A stretch of 64,000 nt of DNA from Typha latifolia. Its lineage: Eukaryota > Streptophyta > Magnoliopsida > Poales > Typhaceae. Below are positions 25,060 through 39,713 of this stretch, one piece after another (position 1 is the stretch's first letter; every line of letters starts with the position of its first letter). The translations under genes and the position numbers were made by a program. The notes beneath the pieces were generated by a model. The model ran no database searches and was not told where the DNA came from. It saw only the letters and a list, made by a program, of their open reading frames with translations. The stretch covers positions 630,001-694,000 of the forward strand of contig CM034108.1 of the NCBI GenBank assembly GCA_019914945.1. The letters run 5' to 3'.

Positions 25060-26756
25060 TCATTTCCAACTGTAGCATCCTGATTTCCCATCGTCTTCTT
25101 CACAGCTATCCCCCAATTGAAGAGGACCCTGAGGGGAACCAGATTGAGAACCACTCTGCTGCGAGGTAGTGCAGTGTTCCTGATTAACCCATAATCCTCC
25201 CATCATCGTAATCGTTCGGTTTGCAGAAGTTAAATCATTGGTCGGTGTTCGTCGAGTATGCAATCTGTATTTCTGGAGATAGAACAGTATGTTAGAATAG
25301 GAAAAGATGCAGAATTTGAGTGCTAGAGACAAAGACTAGATATGGAATTAATATGAAACACCAACCTGGAGATGACTTTTAACTTCATCATTTGTCAGGC
25401 CATCCACCTTCATCAGCTCTCTAATTTGCTTCGGAGTAGCAACTGCAATAGAAAAAAGAAAAAGAAGAAAAAAAAAGAACACAAATTAGGACCAGAGGAA
25501 TGGAGAATGTATGCTGTTCATCTCTTCTGATACCAACTCATGTTCTATTTTAGATTTCACTCCTTTCTCTTTACTAGATGTTACCATGGAACAGCTCTCA
25601 ACTATTCAAATCTTTGAAAGTTAAAAGTACAAAAAAATAAAATAAAAGAAATGCCTTTTACTTACAAAATTATAAAAGTTATGGAACATCAAATGATCCA
25701 AAAAAAAAAACAGACAGAAGCTTTGATCTAACCTTGAGGGCCACCGAGCTGTTTCAATGCGACGAGGAACCTCCGGTGCAGCTCCGGCGACCAGCATCTT
25801 CTCGTCTTCCTCGCTAGCTGCTGCTGCTGCTGTTGGTATTGTAAACTAAGATGACCACCTCCCTCGGAGGGGTTCTTTGCGGCTCTACTGATGTCAGAGT
25901 AGTTCTCCATTAAGACCAGGGGAGATTTCTTGCTTCCAGGATATCGCATCGATAGATCAGGAAGATCCATAGAGATCTTCTCCTCCTCCCTCGAGCTAGT
26001 TGTAAAGGTTGATCGGCTTCTAAATGGCACGAATGCACTTGGCACGTCATGACTTTTGCTTTCCAAGAATTGGGCCTCCTCCTCTTGCCTCTGATCGAGT
26101 TCTACGTCTCTCTACAATCCAAACAGAAATGGCCCATCAGAAAAGAATGATAAAAAAAAAGGATAATTTCTAGCTTCATGCCACATACAACTGACGTCGT
26201 TCTGATCTCTACCTCTTGTAAAGTTTTCTTCTCGTTGTTACTATTGTCGTAGTTATCGGTCCATAGCTGAACAGAACTCATCCAATTCATCTTATCTCTG
26301 CCATCGTTTTCCGGTTTCTTCACCCCTCCTTCCTCTTCTAATTTCCTTTTGATGGGGATAAATTCCTCGATTACACGGCCACTAGTTGGGAATCTCTCCC
26401 CCCGGCGTTGCTTCACCTCCTCCTTCAACTCCTCAATCACTGCAACCGAACAAAAGATTAGAGAGAAAAAAAAAGAGATCACGTTGAAAAGAAAAGAGAA
26501 AAAAAAAATCCAATCTTGATCCACAAATGGTGGTAAAAATTCCAAAAAAGATGAATCCCAACTCACCATCGCGGAGGAGACGCACGCAGAGCGGTAGCTC
26601 TCGCTTAAATACGTCGATCTTAAACCTCTCCTCCTCTAACCGCCTTACAAATTCCTCCATCTTCACCACCTTCCCCTCTCCTTTCAGGTCCTCATCAATA
26701 CTCTTCATGGCGCAGAGCTTCAAATCTAAACCAATCTCCGACACCTCCAACCCCAT
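25060..26756 (-). CDS. HHO: HHO/NIGT1-type GARP transcriptional repressor
   Basis: HRS1-homologue (NIGT1) factors are nuclear repressors that tie nitrate to phosphate starvation responses. Exons in transcript order: 26756-26567, 26439-26213, 26111-25733, 25442-25366, 25272-25060; 361 residues, all joins in phase. An EAR-type repression motif, LDLKL, is at residues 10-14. A leucine-rich, charged N-terminal region (about 35-85) matches the family's dimerisation segment. The single GARP/Myb-like domain is at about 241-299, containing [23 protein letters not shown] and KYRLHTRR, the SHLQKYR-type signature split by an intron as usual. The tail is Ser/Gln/Gly-rich. The start is the first ATG after an in-frame TAG. 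GAATATTC and GAATC motifs upstream could allow self-repression, which is known for NIGT1 genes. Confidence 0.93.
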
Positions 26757-27500
26757 CTCTCTTCTCAGATTTCTTATCACCTTCTAGTTGGAAACAAACG
26801 GAGCCCGAGAGAGAGAGACGTAGGAGGGGGGGAAGTAGGTGCCTTGTTTATATAACAGTAGAGAAATGGGGGAAAGAAGAAGGGGGTAATAAGGAGAGGG
26901 AGCAATCCGATCAGATGAAGCGGGGAATCTGGAGAGGAGGGGTCGGTTCGGATGTACCGAATGTGAGGGGGGTAATATGGGAAGAATAAAAAGAAGTTCT
27001 CATCTTTCTTGTCATTTGACAACCCACTCCACCCCCCCGAAGACGACGATTCGTCGCGTGCGATACTAGCCAAAAACCGTGTCGAGATCCCGCTCCCACG
27101 CGGTGACCCGACTCGGGAGCGGGGAATCTCTCTCTCTCTCTCTCTCTCCCCTTCCCTCCTTTGTCTTTTAAATTACACTTTGCACCCTTAACTTTAATTT
27201 ACTACCACTTTACCTCCTCAACTATGAAGCGGACCATGCAACATCTAAAATGTAACACTCGGTGTCCCTAATTTATTAGGGTGAATATTATACACAAGGA
27301 GGTTAAAGTTATACTGAGCATATTGTAATTAAGTCTTCTTCTTTTTTTCATATTGCCTTGTACCCAATTCTTATGTTTAATAAATTCAAAAAAAAAAAAA
27401 GAATAATTCCTGGCGTTATTCATTCCGATCATAATAATTTACTACCGTGCATTTATTATTTGTTATAGTATTTGCTTCAGTTGAATATTCTTGCGAATAG
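26757..27500 (-). promoter_or_regulatory. HHO promoter with candidate NIGT1-binding motifs
   Basis: GAATATTC, the palindrome reported for HRS1/NIGT1 binding, is at 27483-27490, about 730 bases upstream of the start. GAATC occurs at 26925-26929 and 27124-27128, and GATTC near 27047. A CT microsatellite is at 27127-27149. Such 5-mers are frequent by chance, so only the palindrome deserves weight. Confidence 0.35.
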
Positions 27501-30500
27501 ATACACAGCAGAATGCGGGAGTAGCTCAGCTCTACTAGAGTTTCAATTTTTATTTTCTTTCCCTCTTTTGAGACTCTGGTAATAATCAATAGTCTTCTTT
27601 AAATGTTCTTTTAAAGTCACCTTAGTTCTTAGTTAAAAGGAGCAAAGAGCAAATAGGGTTTTCTTTTCTCCTCCCATTCCTTTCCTTCTGTCTCGGCCCC
27701 TTCTCTCTTTTTCATCTTTTCTCTCCAATCATTACTACTGCCATTGTTGATATGGTTATCGTCTTTTTTTAGGTGGGGGCTTAATGTTACTATGACAGTG
27801 CTCCCACATAACTCCAACATCACCTTCTCTGTTCTCACTAGTGCAGAAGTACTTGTAATTAATATTCTATATTTTATCATCGTCGTATTGCTTATTTCTA
27901 ATCAAATATAAGATTTGTGTTCAGAGTGGTCTGCCCTATATTCTGTATCTCTCGCTGTCTCTCTCTGTGTTGTTGCAAGGGTTCTCAATTCTATGTTGAA
28001 AATTTTGTATAATGAACTATGGATGATGGTTGTGGCCTTAGATTTTTGATAGGAAAAGGTTGGAATCCCTTTGATGCCTAAAATAAAACCACATGAAACG
28101 AAAGCTTTTGCACATTAGGTAGATTCTATTATAGTGTGCGGTTCACAGGGTTCGATGGATCCGACGGTGGGAATTGCTTCTCCAATAGCGTCATGCAAAA
28201 GCGATCCTTATCAGAAAATGTCATGTGATTCGGATTCTGATACTGATAGCATTATATTTATTTATTTATTTTCTATAGAATTTTATAAAATAATAAATTT
28301 TATTTCTTTTCTGGTACCTCAATTTTTAATTTTTTTGAAAGTAATGATATATTCTTTTTATTATGTCAATTTTACATAGATTTTGAGGTAATAAAAAGAA
28401 GGGAGAATTTTACAAAACTTTTATATATTTTTTTAACCGAACCACTTAATACACTGCGGTATTAATGAAAGTACAAGCGTCATATTTTTCATCATACTTA
28501 ACTAAATTTTGAGGTCAAATTTATACATACTCGTTAAAAGTAAATTGTAAAATATTGAATAAAATTTCCAGTGCAATTAAAATTTTAAATAATAAATATA
28601 GTAAATAGACGTATATTTTTATAAAATATTTGTAATATAAAATTCAATCGGTATTATTTAATTTTTTATAAATTTTGTCATTAATATAAATGTTTAAATT
28701 CAATTTGTGTTCAATCAAATATGATAAGATACTAATAATTATATTTTAATCAAAATTATATAGAATTAAGTACTTAAGTTAAAAATACAGGAAAGCCCTT
28801 AAAAAGAATATGCCAATAGTTAATTTCTTTTATCATTTTAAGAGTCTAAAGGTTAAATATAAACTGGACAAAAAATCAGCCCTCCCGGGATACAAAGGTA
28901 CTAAGACTCAAGATTTAGTGAATATATTAAGTTGTATAATTTAGACTTTAAGCCGTATGCTTTTTTGAATTAATGATCGAACTAAACGTTGTTGTGACAT
29001 TGATTAAACTCATCGCGTTGTTAAGTTGCTCCTCCAAATCAACCGCATCGTTGAGCTATCAATCGAATAAATTATTGAGTCAAGTCACCACCAACTACTA
29101 AATAATTTTTTCTATAATAATTATTTAGAGTTGGAGTCCATTTTTATAAACAAGTTGGGATATTTCCTCTCTAGGTAGATAGATAAGGTGCTAATAATAA
29201 TAAAAGTAAAAAAAGTAGGGTAGTTTTAATCCAAAAACTACCGTATTACTTATTACTATCATACGAAATTAAGGACAAGCAGTAGTACCGTAGTACACCA
29301 GTACTAAATGTTTTTCAAAAAAACCCAAACCATATTTTTTATTCTATTTTTTGTCAACCGTACGTTAAGTTAGCGTTCATATGCACGCACTGTTCCATAT
29401 GATGGCACTTCTGTTATTAGTCGAAAGATCGAGGCCATTTAAAACGAAGTATGAAACCCGCATGCGGACATCTTCCTCTCATCGCATCCGATTCAATGCA
29501 AAGTTCTCCGTATACGAATCATGCATCCATACTCAATAATTAGAAGAATCTGACACTTATTCAACTATTTTATTATAAGTCATAAATTAACCCCTGATTT
29601 TATCTAAAATTAAATCATTTTCTAAACTTTTATTTATTTCGCATTGTACCAACTAACGTGAAAATGTTTCTATTCAAACTTAATAGAGAAATTTATAGAC
29701 AGAACTTTGCTACCATTAATGGATATTAAAATATCATAATAATTATTCTTGTCTTCTATTAAATTTATTCATTGTATCTTATTCTATAAATATAAAATTC
29801 TTAATTATTTTGAAAAATATGAGTATAAGATTCATATTTATTCAAATAATAGGATTACTAATGATAATTTATATTAGTCTAAACCATAAGAGAGCAAAAT
29901 GTTATAAATGAAAGTTCATGAGTAATTTAATTTAAAGGCATAACCAGACTACCAGAGGGGTAATTTATTATTTACCTATTAGTTTAATACACTATAACAC
30001 ATCAAACATGGTATAATAGAATATCCAAAGAACTTTATAATAACAGTCGTTTAAGTTACGGGCTCAATTGTGATTTAAGAATCTACAAGCCCTATTTTTT
30101 AATTTGATAGAGAAGAGCAACAAAAAAAAAAAAGATTCGAATTATAAGATAAGATTGTTTTCTTGGGGAATCATAGAGGCGTAGGTCTCGTTAATTACGA
30201 CTGGCATTGGATGCTTAGATTCTATCCCACAAACCTAAACAATCGATTTGGAAAGAAGCATATGTGATAAGAATAAGACCAATGCCCATTGTTTAGTTGT
30301 CGAGTATATATATATAGCTGTTGGATTTTGGTTAATAGTTATCGAGCTTAAGAAATATACTTGTAGGCTAACCTCGTGCTGATTAAATTAATCCCAAACG
30401 ATAACAAATACGAGATGACACCCTACGTACGTCCTGATATTATTGCAAATGAAGTCCACTCTTATTATTATTATAAATTAAGCTTTTACTTTGCTAATAT

Positions 30501-30846
30501 ATATACAACGCCCAAGAAAATAATTGCAATATTCTTATGGAAGGAGATGGCGTACGTACGTGAAAGTGCAATATGATAACTTTAATTCATCGATCGATCT
30601 CTCTGAGAATCGAAGAATCTAGAAGGCGTGAGACATGGCTTTTAGTTGAGTGGATTTAGATTATCCCTAATTCCAAGTCTTCCAGGCCGGCAACTTTGAA
30701 CAAAAATTAATTCCATTCCTCGACCTTTAAGCATTGTAATATCCACTCGGTAAAAAAACGCAATGATTTCCAACCACCATATCCATACTTTACTTTTGGG
30801 TTTGTTAATTTCCAAACTGTATTCATTTCAACTAAAGGAAAACGCC

Positions 30847-30999
30847 CTCTCTCTCTCTCTCTCTCTCTCTCTCCTGTTCAAATTATTATCTATGGCAAGT
30901 TTGAAAAGGTCAAGTTTTGTGGGCCAGCCATCCATCACGTTCGATCTCACTTCCATGAACTCTTTCTCTTTCCAGATCTCTCTCTCTCTCTCTCTCTCA
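30847..30999. repeat. Two (CT)n microsatellites
   Basis: CT runs at 30847-30873 and 30977-30999, separated by about 100 bases. They create an apparent Leu/Ser-repeat reading frame that is an artefact. Confidence 0.85.
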
Positions 31000-31568
31000 G
31001 AGCTTTTAGTAGAAAGGGAGGGCGGAGAGATGGAAGAGAGTGGTGTCCTACTGCATGTACTGTTGCTGCGACTGCAAGAAAGTGGCGGCCTCTTAGATTT
31101 TGGTGGTCAAAGACTCAAAGGTAGAGATGGATGGGAAAGTAAACCAATATATATATATATACATATGATGGAATGAACAAGAAGCAATATTTAGTTGTCA
31201 AGCATCTGGAAGGCTAGTGATGCATGCACTAAGAAGACTTTCCTGTTCTTGCGATTATGACCAAGTCAAATGATTAGTTACCTCTAATATATATATATAT
31301 ATATATGAAGATACGTGATTAAAGATGAAGCATGAACGGAGCCTCATTATCCTATGAGAGGGCTATGCCTCCCTTCATTTTTTTATTTTTATTTTTATAA
31401 AAAATTTCTCTAACTGTTCTCAGTTTGAATTATGTGATTGATTTTATTACCTTGACTTTGATTAGTATTAAGTTGGCCCTAACCCATTGGAAGAGCTAAA
31501 TTGACTTGTTACTCTCTTGAGAACACCGAACAGTTAATATTTAACCCCCAAAGATTCTTCAAAGACCG

Positions 31569-31570
<2 letters not shown>

Positions 31571-31602
<32 letters not shown>
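31571..31602. repeat. (AT)n microsatellite
   Basis: About sixteen AT units within the gene-poor region. Confidence 0.9.
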
Positions 31603-31604
<2 letters not shown>

Positions 31605-32642
31605 AGTTTCTACCACAATTAATGTTAAATAAAAAAGGTGGGAATAAGTAACCCAACCCAAAGAACAAGTAGGCGAGATTCCACCAGCTTTTTGCGGATA
31701 TCTTATTCGGTGTGAATAAAATATATAAGATTATTCTGCTTTAAAAGTCGTGGGGGAAAGATTCTTAACCGGGGAGAAGGGAAACCGTCCAACTCCAGGG
31801 AGGTACGGGCCGACCACGTGGCGTTGTCGGTCGTGTGGAGGGTGACGAGGCCACTCACGAATCGGTTCGCCGCATCAGTGGTCTTGGGCCCCACAAGAGT
31901 CGGAATAAGTAGGTTGTTATCCGAGGTGGAAACCACTTATTCTTATCCCTCCTCACCCCTACTTTAACATAAAATGAAAGATAAATTTTATTCTTATATA
32001 TTAAGTCAACAGTAAATACTATTTTTTTTTCTTTTCTCTGAGAAGAATTTTTATCGTATAAATATAATTTTTTGGCCGGAGAATTTGGTCAATAATTGAT
32101 ATATTAAATATATGGATTCATCTTTAGAGATTTAACGCAATTAGGCTAAAGTATAGGGTTGTGAGATGCAATTTTTTTTAGCAGTATGAGCTTAAGGGGG
32201 CAAAATGTTAAATACGCAAAAATCGCTTCATTCCAGGAACCTTTACGATTTAGCCCTTGACTTTCCAGTATATTTGTGAGGCCAACCGATAGATTCCTTC
32301 GCGTACGAAAAGGCTTTATTTTCTCGTTGGCGGCATCCAATCTAGTTGGTCTCAATCTCGTGACAGGCACGACTCGCTATTGTAGCAAAGTGCAAATATA
32401 TATATATATATATTTACAAATAAATCCTCGATAATCAAAGTATCATGCCATAACCAATCCACTTACTAATGGCTGGCACAATTCTTTCTTAATATCTTTG
32501 CAAATTGGCCCCTCGCCTTTTAGGTATTGCTGCAAAAGGACGTCTAGTGATCAACACGGTAATGGCACCTTATGATTCCAAAGTTTTTTATTTGCGGACG
32601 TACCTTTCTAATAATTAAATGTCTTAATATATACAAATAAAA

Positions 32643-32649
<7 letters not shown>

Positions 32650-32690
<41 letters not shown>
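32650..32690. repeat. (AT)n microsatellite
   Basis: About twenty AT units following an A run, within the gene-poor region. Confidence 0.9.
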
Positions 32691-32692
<2 letters not shown>

Positions 32693-35385
32693 ATTTTTAG
32701 AAGGGCATATATGCCAAAGAACCCTTCTCAAGTCACGATGGAGTAAGGACTATTGACAGGTTGATGAGAGTGATGTTATGATATAAATAAAGATCTTGTA
32801 GTATTTTTTGACATGAGTGATGGTTAGTGAGTATTCCCATTTTACTTATCTCCTCATACAAAGAATATAGATGTTTAAAGCTAAGTTTGATGTCTTTCAT
32901 ATCCTCTTAATACTGTTTCCCCTTATCCAGAGAAGAATACAGGAATAGGCAAGGGAATAAGGACATGCTTAAGGTGTGGTCTAGTTGATCATAAGATAAG
33001 TGTTTTCTAACGAGAGGGAATCTAACAACGACATGATGATGCTGCTGCTGCTGCTGATGATGATGATGAGGTTTCTTATCATCTTCTTAGTGGGTGGATT
33101 CGTAAAGTAATTGAGGAATCTCTTTATCCCACCTAAAGGATAATACACTTAATAGCTTGCTTGACTTTTAAACTGACTTTTAAATATATATAATCTCATT
33201 CATAATACTACCAAGTCCTATGCTCTTGGAGGGCTATGATAGATTGATAGCTAGGGATTTATTACTCTATTATCTTTACAGTGAAGACTCCAGTGGTAGA
33301 AGAGTAGATGGAATCAATGAGGAACATGAGCTTTGTTCTTGTCTCGTTTCCTCATAAAAAATGGCATCTAGTACCTTTTTGGGGATGGAAGCGTCTTCTT
33401 TCATTGGAATAATTCTATCATGCTTGTCCATGTCCTATTTCCCATGACAGGACTTCATTAGGATTAGGATGGTTATATCTTCTTTCTCTCTCTCTCTCAA
33501 GTTGTAAAAGATTATATTCTTAACACTATTTTCGGAGAAGAAAGGAGAGAAAGGAATAGAAATATAGAAGAAATTGAGGAAGGAGGAGGAGAAGGAGGAG
33601 GAGGAGGAGAACCTCCGAGTGGTGTACAAGAAAGACGACTTGGGATGGTGGTGGGAACTGTTCAACTTTTACTTTTGACTTCTTGTGATCTAATTTTTCT
33701 CCTTCAAACGCCAACAAATCTCCACTACTTAGCCTTATCCTTATCCACATAAAAGATTAATTTGACCTCTCTCCTCTTTCATGTCTTTTTTTTAATTATT
33801 TATGAAAAGGTCAATTCTATCATGTTTTGTTGGACTTTCTCTGAAAAGATTTCTTTCCAAGTTGTGGGGTGGAAATTATACGGGCACTCGGCCTTCCACT
33901 AATTTAACTAATGTACTTATATAAAGACAATTGGATTCAATTGTAGCATCACAGGAAGTCTAAATCTTTATAAGAACTGGGAATTCAACCATCTGAGTTT
34001 CTATATCACAATATATATATAATTCAAGAAGAACATGGTAGATTTTTTTTTTTTTTTAAAACTAAATTTGATTGCATGGTGTGTGGAATCAATCCAGTGA
34101 TGTACACACAAAATTAACACACAGATATACCTGAAGGTGAGCAATTCTAGCAAATGAAACCTGACACAGGTTGATGATGCCTGCCCATCTCTACTGCATT
34201 TATGACCTGTCTGTTTCCAATTGCGTGCAAGGAAGATTACTTTCCTATGTCTCAATCTAAATTCTCATATTCTCTCTTGCAGGATTCCCATTTGAGGACC
34301 CAACTTCACATGGGTTGGGCCCTATCCTGTCTGCAGTGAGAATTAACATACAAGGAATACATGAATCAGAATAATGCAACTACCAAGTAGCTCACCTGGC
34401 AGTACTCGATCCCAATCTTCTAAATAGATTCTGGATCAGGAGTGACTGTAAGGAAAGAGACCTGGGAACCACAAGAGCTAGTAGACAATTACTTGGACTT
34501 TTGCCATCATGTAAGAGCCAAAAAAAGTACAAGATTTGAGATTTGGCAGTGAGTAACTGGGGGACATGTGAAGTGAAAAAGAATGGTGAAAAATATCAAT
34601 CTAGTTTAACTTTAGGAATCAAAGCATGATGAACACAATTACAAGTTTGAAGGGAGAAAAATGATGCAGTATAGCATTTCCCTGAATATACAAAAGTTAC
34701 TTGGTAGCATTTTTGGAGATAATTTAATACAATAAGCAATCACACAAACAGGAAACTGCATGAATAATGAAAAATTAGCTTCTGTTTCTGAATTGGAAGA
34801 CAAAGAGCATGTTTCGCACATAAAAGGAACAAAAGAAAGAAAAAAAAGAATTCTTGCTTATGAATCCTTTAACCATCGATCCAACATTCCTAACTTACTA
34901 AGAAAGAACCCTAAAGCGTAGCATACAAATTGCGGGATGTTAATAAAGTTGAGCAGCATAAATGAGAGACTCACCACTGAACAACTCAGATGATCAATAG
35001 GCTTATTCACCATTCATTTAGTAATTTCTTTGAGATAAGAAGGTTGAAACCTTTATCCCAAGATATGAGCAAAATTCCAAATTTACCATTCTTTATCAAT
35101 AAAATACCGGCTATGAAAAAAAAAATGAACCATAAGTTTCTATCTTCCTCTAACCGATTCTAAGTCATTTTCCATCTAAAGTTTCGAGCACCTTTTTTTT
35201 TTTCTGTTGTTGTTGTCAAAAGAGACTCTTCCACTGTAGAAAGCATACATTATTTTAGTTTCTCAAAGCCAAAAGCACTGTAATTCACCGGCCTCCTCTT
35301 GCTATCTGCAATTGCAACTTATATAAATAAGAAAATCAAAAGGTGTCCAAATGAACGGCCCTGGAGTTGTGAGTGAGTGGGAAGG

Positions 35386-35412
35386 CTATATATATATATA
35401 TATATATATATG
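35386..35412. repeat. (AT)n microsatellite
   Basis: Short AT run about 270 bases downstream of the SWIB gene stop codon. Confidence 0.85.
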
Positions 35413-35686
35413 CAGCCTTACCAAAATTATTGGAGAGGTCATTCCCCGTTACTCCAACTCTGACCATTTGGTACAACGATAAAGCCTTGACTCAGTAGTT
35501 CAATGTAAAATAAGATCAAAGAATATTCACTACATTAAGATATGCAGGTGAAATTATGATTTCATTCCCATACTATATGGTAGACTAGGCTAACCAAAAC
35601 AGTTTACTAGAAAGAATTTAATATTACACTGTAATACAAAATTTCCCATTCACCTGGGTTTTAACATAAAGTACCAGAAAGGCAGC

Positions 35687-38600
35687 TCACTCTTTGGTCT
35701 TGATAAAATGAGGAGCCAACAACTTCGCAACAGAGAAGCCATTGAACGAATCAACCTTCAACAATTCTTTTAGCTTGTCATCGCATAGAATATTCCTCTT
35801 ATCAGCAGGATCCTTCCACAAAATAAAAACGCAGTTCAGATAGACTTCATGTTGAAGTCAGGAATATTGAGACATAGGATTTGCAACTAAAAGACATCAA
35901 CTGTTAACAAGGTATTTATATACCTGCAATGCTAGTGCCTCTAACTAAGAAAGGTATTCTGGTGCAATCTTTAAAAGTATTGCCACGACTTCATTCGTTG
36001 AATTAATAGTTGAATGCATGTTCCTAACAAATGGAAAAGCTGTAGATTTCCAGGTGACAAGTACCTTGATCTGACAACAAAGGCTTCACGGAAGCTGATT
36101 ACTGATGACAAAGCTAGGGCAAAACATGTCAAATTTATGACATCTGGGAAGCATGCATGGAATAAAGAGAAATATTTTAAGTTGGCCCTCCAAACATCAA
36201 TACAGATTGTACGAAGTAGTGCATCGCAAACCTCCATTAACAGCAGATAGCACATAAAATGGCTTGTTCACTGCCAATTTTCCTTTTTATAGAATTCATT
36301 ATGAGTTTATCTTCAGATATCCCATCATTCTTCTGGTTGTCAATCCAAATAGCCGGGAATCAGGACTAAAGGCTTGGTTGTTGTTGTTGTTGTCACTCAT
36401 CAATATGATGACTGATTTTTGGGAACAGAGTACTTCTAGGTAAATCTACCACTTTCACCAATAGATGCAACCAAAAATCTGAAATTGATCTAGAGCATGC
36501 ATTAAGCATTATAAACCGATTTAAAAAAGAATCCATGAGAGGCTTGCAAGTTGCACTGGATGCAAATCCCAAAACATTACCATGTAAGTGCTAAAAATCT
36601 AAATTACTATAGCTCAGACATACTAAGTGAATCTTTTGCAGTTAATAAGCAAGGGCCTATATCGGGAAGGAACTTAGTGATCTGCTTATAATCTAGTGCT
36701 ACTTTCTCCATTGGCAATGATTGGCAAAGAGCTATTTAAATTGTGATTGATAAAAGATTAATAGATCTTGATACCATTTACCAAAAATTTATGCAATATC
36801 TAAGACCAAGAAAAAGACATCAATGTACCTGTAGGTTGTTCTGCTTTATATACTCCCACATCCTCTTCACAACATCAGACCGTGATAGGGAATTCTCACC
36901 AGTACCAATAAACTTCACTAGATCATTGGAAAGTGGAATAGGTATAAGAAGGCCAGAAGACCCCCCTTTCTGCCTTTTTCCTGTACAAGGCATATCATCT
37001 AAACCTGATGAGAACAAGAAGAGATATGCTGCTATAGTATGCCAACAACAAAGGATGAGATGGTTTTCCCTAACCTTCATTCTTGCCTTTCTTTTGCCGC
37101 TTATCCTTTGATTTTGAACTCTCTGGAGATAGAGGACCAGCTATGCCATAGATCAGTGTGCCAAAGGTTAGAACTAAATCTCACAAAAATAGATACTCAA
37201 AGATAGATGCACCATGCATGAGCTAAAATAGTCTCTTGATGAGGTAACATGAAATCCTGAGGCATAAGGAGAAATGCGCAAATTTGTGCATTAACCTTGG
37301 GAAAAGAAAATTGGTAAACAAGGAAAAACTATTTGAAGAAAAGTTAGATAAATCAAACGATTTTGTTTATGTTTATACATCAACACATAAATGTATACGT
37401 CCATATATACATATATGGAATATTTAATGTCAAATTTAAATTTAGCCCATACGATCTTGTATTTGCCTGTATATGAAGGTTAATGGAAAAGAAGGATACA
37501 TGCATAGATACATATATAGGCCATGCACATGCCCAGACACAGAAAACATACTCCAAAGCCTGTACACATGCATGCTTGTGGAAGCGTGCAGGCATGCAAA
37601 TTACCACTAAAGTCAAACCAAGAAGATGCTATTGTAAATTTTATGAAGAATAAGAAAACCTATCCAAGAAGATGCTATGTAGGTTTTATAAAGAATTAAA
37701 AAACCTATGCAAGCACATGAAACAATGTATTTCAATACTATGTGTCTATGAGCAGAGCACAGAAAACACCACTTGGTTAACTTTCTAACCCTATATGGAT
37801 CATGATGAGCATATTTCGATGATTGATAGGCAATTATTGGAGCAATCACCTGCAATGAAGATGATTCATTAATATTTAGGGTTAGAGGTATGCTTACAAA
37901 ATTATCATGTCTATGTATTCCTCTAGTAAGACTAATGCATTTATAGGCTTTAACTGTTACAGTCCAGACCACCAGCACTATTCTACTCTATTTGACTATA
38001 AGGGTGCCGCCATTTAGCTGACGAAACTCCAATAGGTGGAGGGAGGAAAAAAAGAAAGTGCAGCTTAATGCTTGGTACATATTATTTGCAGGAAAGTGAC
38101 ACCCAACCTAAATCAGGTAGACTAAGATCACCTAAAGACTTACCATCTTCAGAAGCCAGCGGCCAGATATGCTTTGTCAGAGCCTTATTCATTTGAAACA
38201 TGTCGATGGAATTAACATTAAAAAGACTTCGAAGTCTCTCATCACATATTATCTTTCTCTTATTGTTTGGGTCTTGCAAATTGTTTTCTCGGATATAAGC
38301 CCAGAGTTTCTTGACAACCTGAAAACATAGAAGAAGAACATGCATGAACAATTAAGATCCTCATCAGTCCTTTTGTTAAGATGAGAGGATTTCAACGGGA
38401 TATGACTTTGAAAAGTAATTGTCATGTTTGGAAATCATTATGCCATTACCTCAGTTCTTGCTAACTCAGATTCACCAACAAAATTCTGCAGTTCTGGGGA
38501 AAGGCTGCATAGTTTGGTGAAGCCGCCGCCCCTTCTTTTGACCTCCTTATTGAGTTTGTTCAACCTTATAAATCAAGAGGCAGGAAAACAAGAAAAAAAA

Positions 38601-39678
38601 TCCAGAGATGTTTAGAGTAGCCTAATGAAAGAATAAGATGATTAAAATAAAATATCCAGACTGAGATAAACCAAATGTCACTTCAATTTTGTCCTCCAGC
38701 ATGCGAATTGGAAATGAATTATTGAAAACTCACACTGATGGAATCAGAATCTGACAAATTCAACTATGAAAAGGGAAATGGAAATGTATTCCATTGTATT
38801 CGAACAGCCATAAGATAAACTGTTTGCTGGTACTTGTACATGACTATATTGATAACATCCAAGAAAATTCACTAGCACCTTAGTGATTAGAGACATGCAG
38901 TTTGCTCGATGATACAAACTATTTATAACGCAACAGAGGTCTAAGCAAAATACCATCTTTACCGTACCCTTAAATGGTTGATCCTAATTGCTCAAACTGA
39001 GGAAATAATGGACTAGGATCCTGATATATTCAGATACAAATGGTCCACGGATGATCATTCTTATTACTTTTACATTCCATCTTTACAAATAAATGTTACA
39101 AGTAATAATTTTGACGATAAGGTAAATATCATGCAATCATTCTACCTCTCAACAAGGTTCCCTGAAAACATTACAGTAGCAGAAATTATATAACCAACAA
39201 AAGAGAACGGAAAGATCCTATAGTTTCTGCAGAATGATAATCATTATGTTTGACCTAACAAAAATTGATTAAAGCGATTAAGGGCAAGACAACAAAAATC
39301 CCCCCATCCAACAGCAAAAGAAGAACCTCGAAACCAAAACCATGCATAAACGCAAGATTCTGCCATTCAAAAAGGCTTCTTTCAGCGATTCAGTACTAAC
39401 TACAATTAATTTTGAAACAAAAGTTATCACCTTTGACAAGGAAACCCTAGTTAGCAGAAAACCTTAATGCAGTCAAAGAAACCTACTAAAACTCAACCAA
39501 GAATTAGCACTAAACAGAAAGCTCACCGTCTCTTTCTACTTCCTGCCCCATTACTCTCGTCCTCCTCCTCCTCCTCCTCCTCCTCCTCGTCCTCTTCTTC
39601 CTCCTCTCCACTAGCCCTTTCCTCCTCCGCTTCGCCTGAATTGTCCCCGTTCTCCTCCTCCTTCACCTCCTCCTTCGC

Positions 39679-39713
<35 letters not shown>

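Larger units (their letters stand above)
27501..35686. other. Gene-poor AT-rich intergenic region
   Basis: About 8 kb without a recognisable gene. It is mostly AT-rich with AT and CT microsatellites and scattered purine runs. I looked for terminal inverted repeats, LTR ends and protein remnants and found none I can defend. The minus-strand frame at 31703-31936 and the plus-strand frame at 30763-31176 have no known match; the latter is built largely from CT repeats. The right end holds the SWIB gene's 3' region. Confidence 0.45.

Noticed and set aside
30763..31176. A 137-codon plus-strand open frame with Leu/Ser repeats
   Set aside because: Built largely from two CT microsatellites, with AT repeat codons at its end; no known domain and no supporting introns.
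31703..31936. Minus-strand 77-codon frame and a palindromic G-box (CCACGTGG at 31814)
   Set aside because: The frame matches nothing I know; the G-box lies many kilobases from either gene, so a single 8-base match is not meaningful.
33435..33750. Minus-strand frames with Ser and Leu runs
   Set aside because: Generated by a GGA-rich simple repeat; no recognisable protein.
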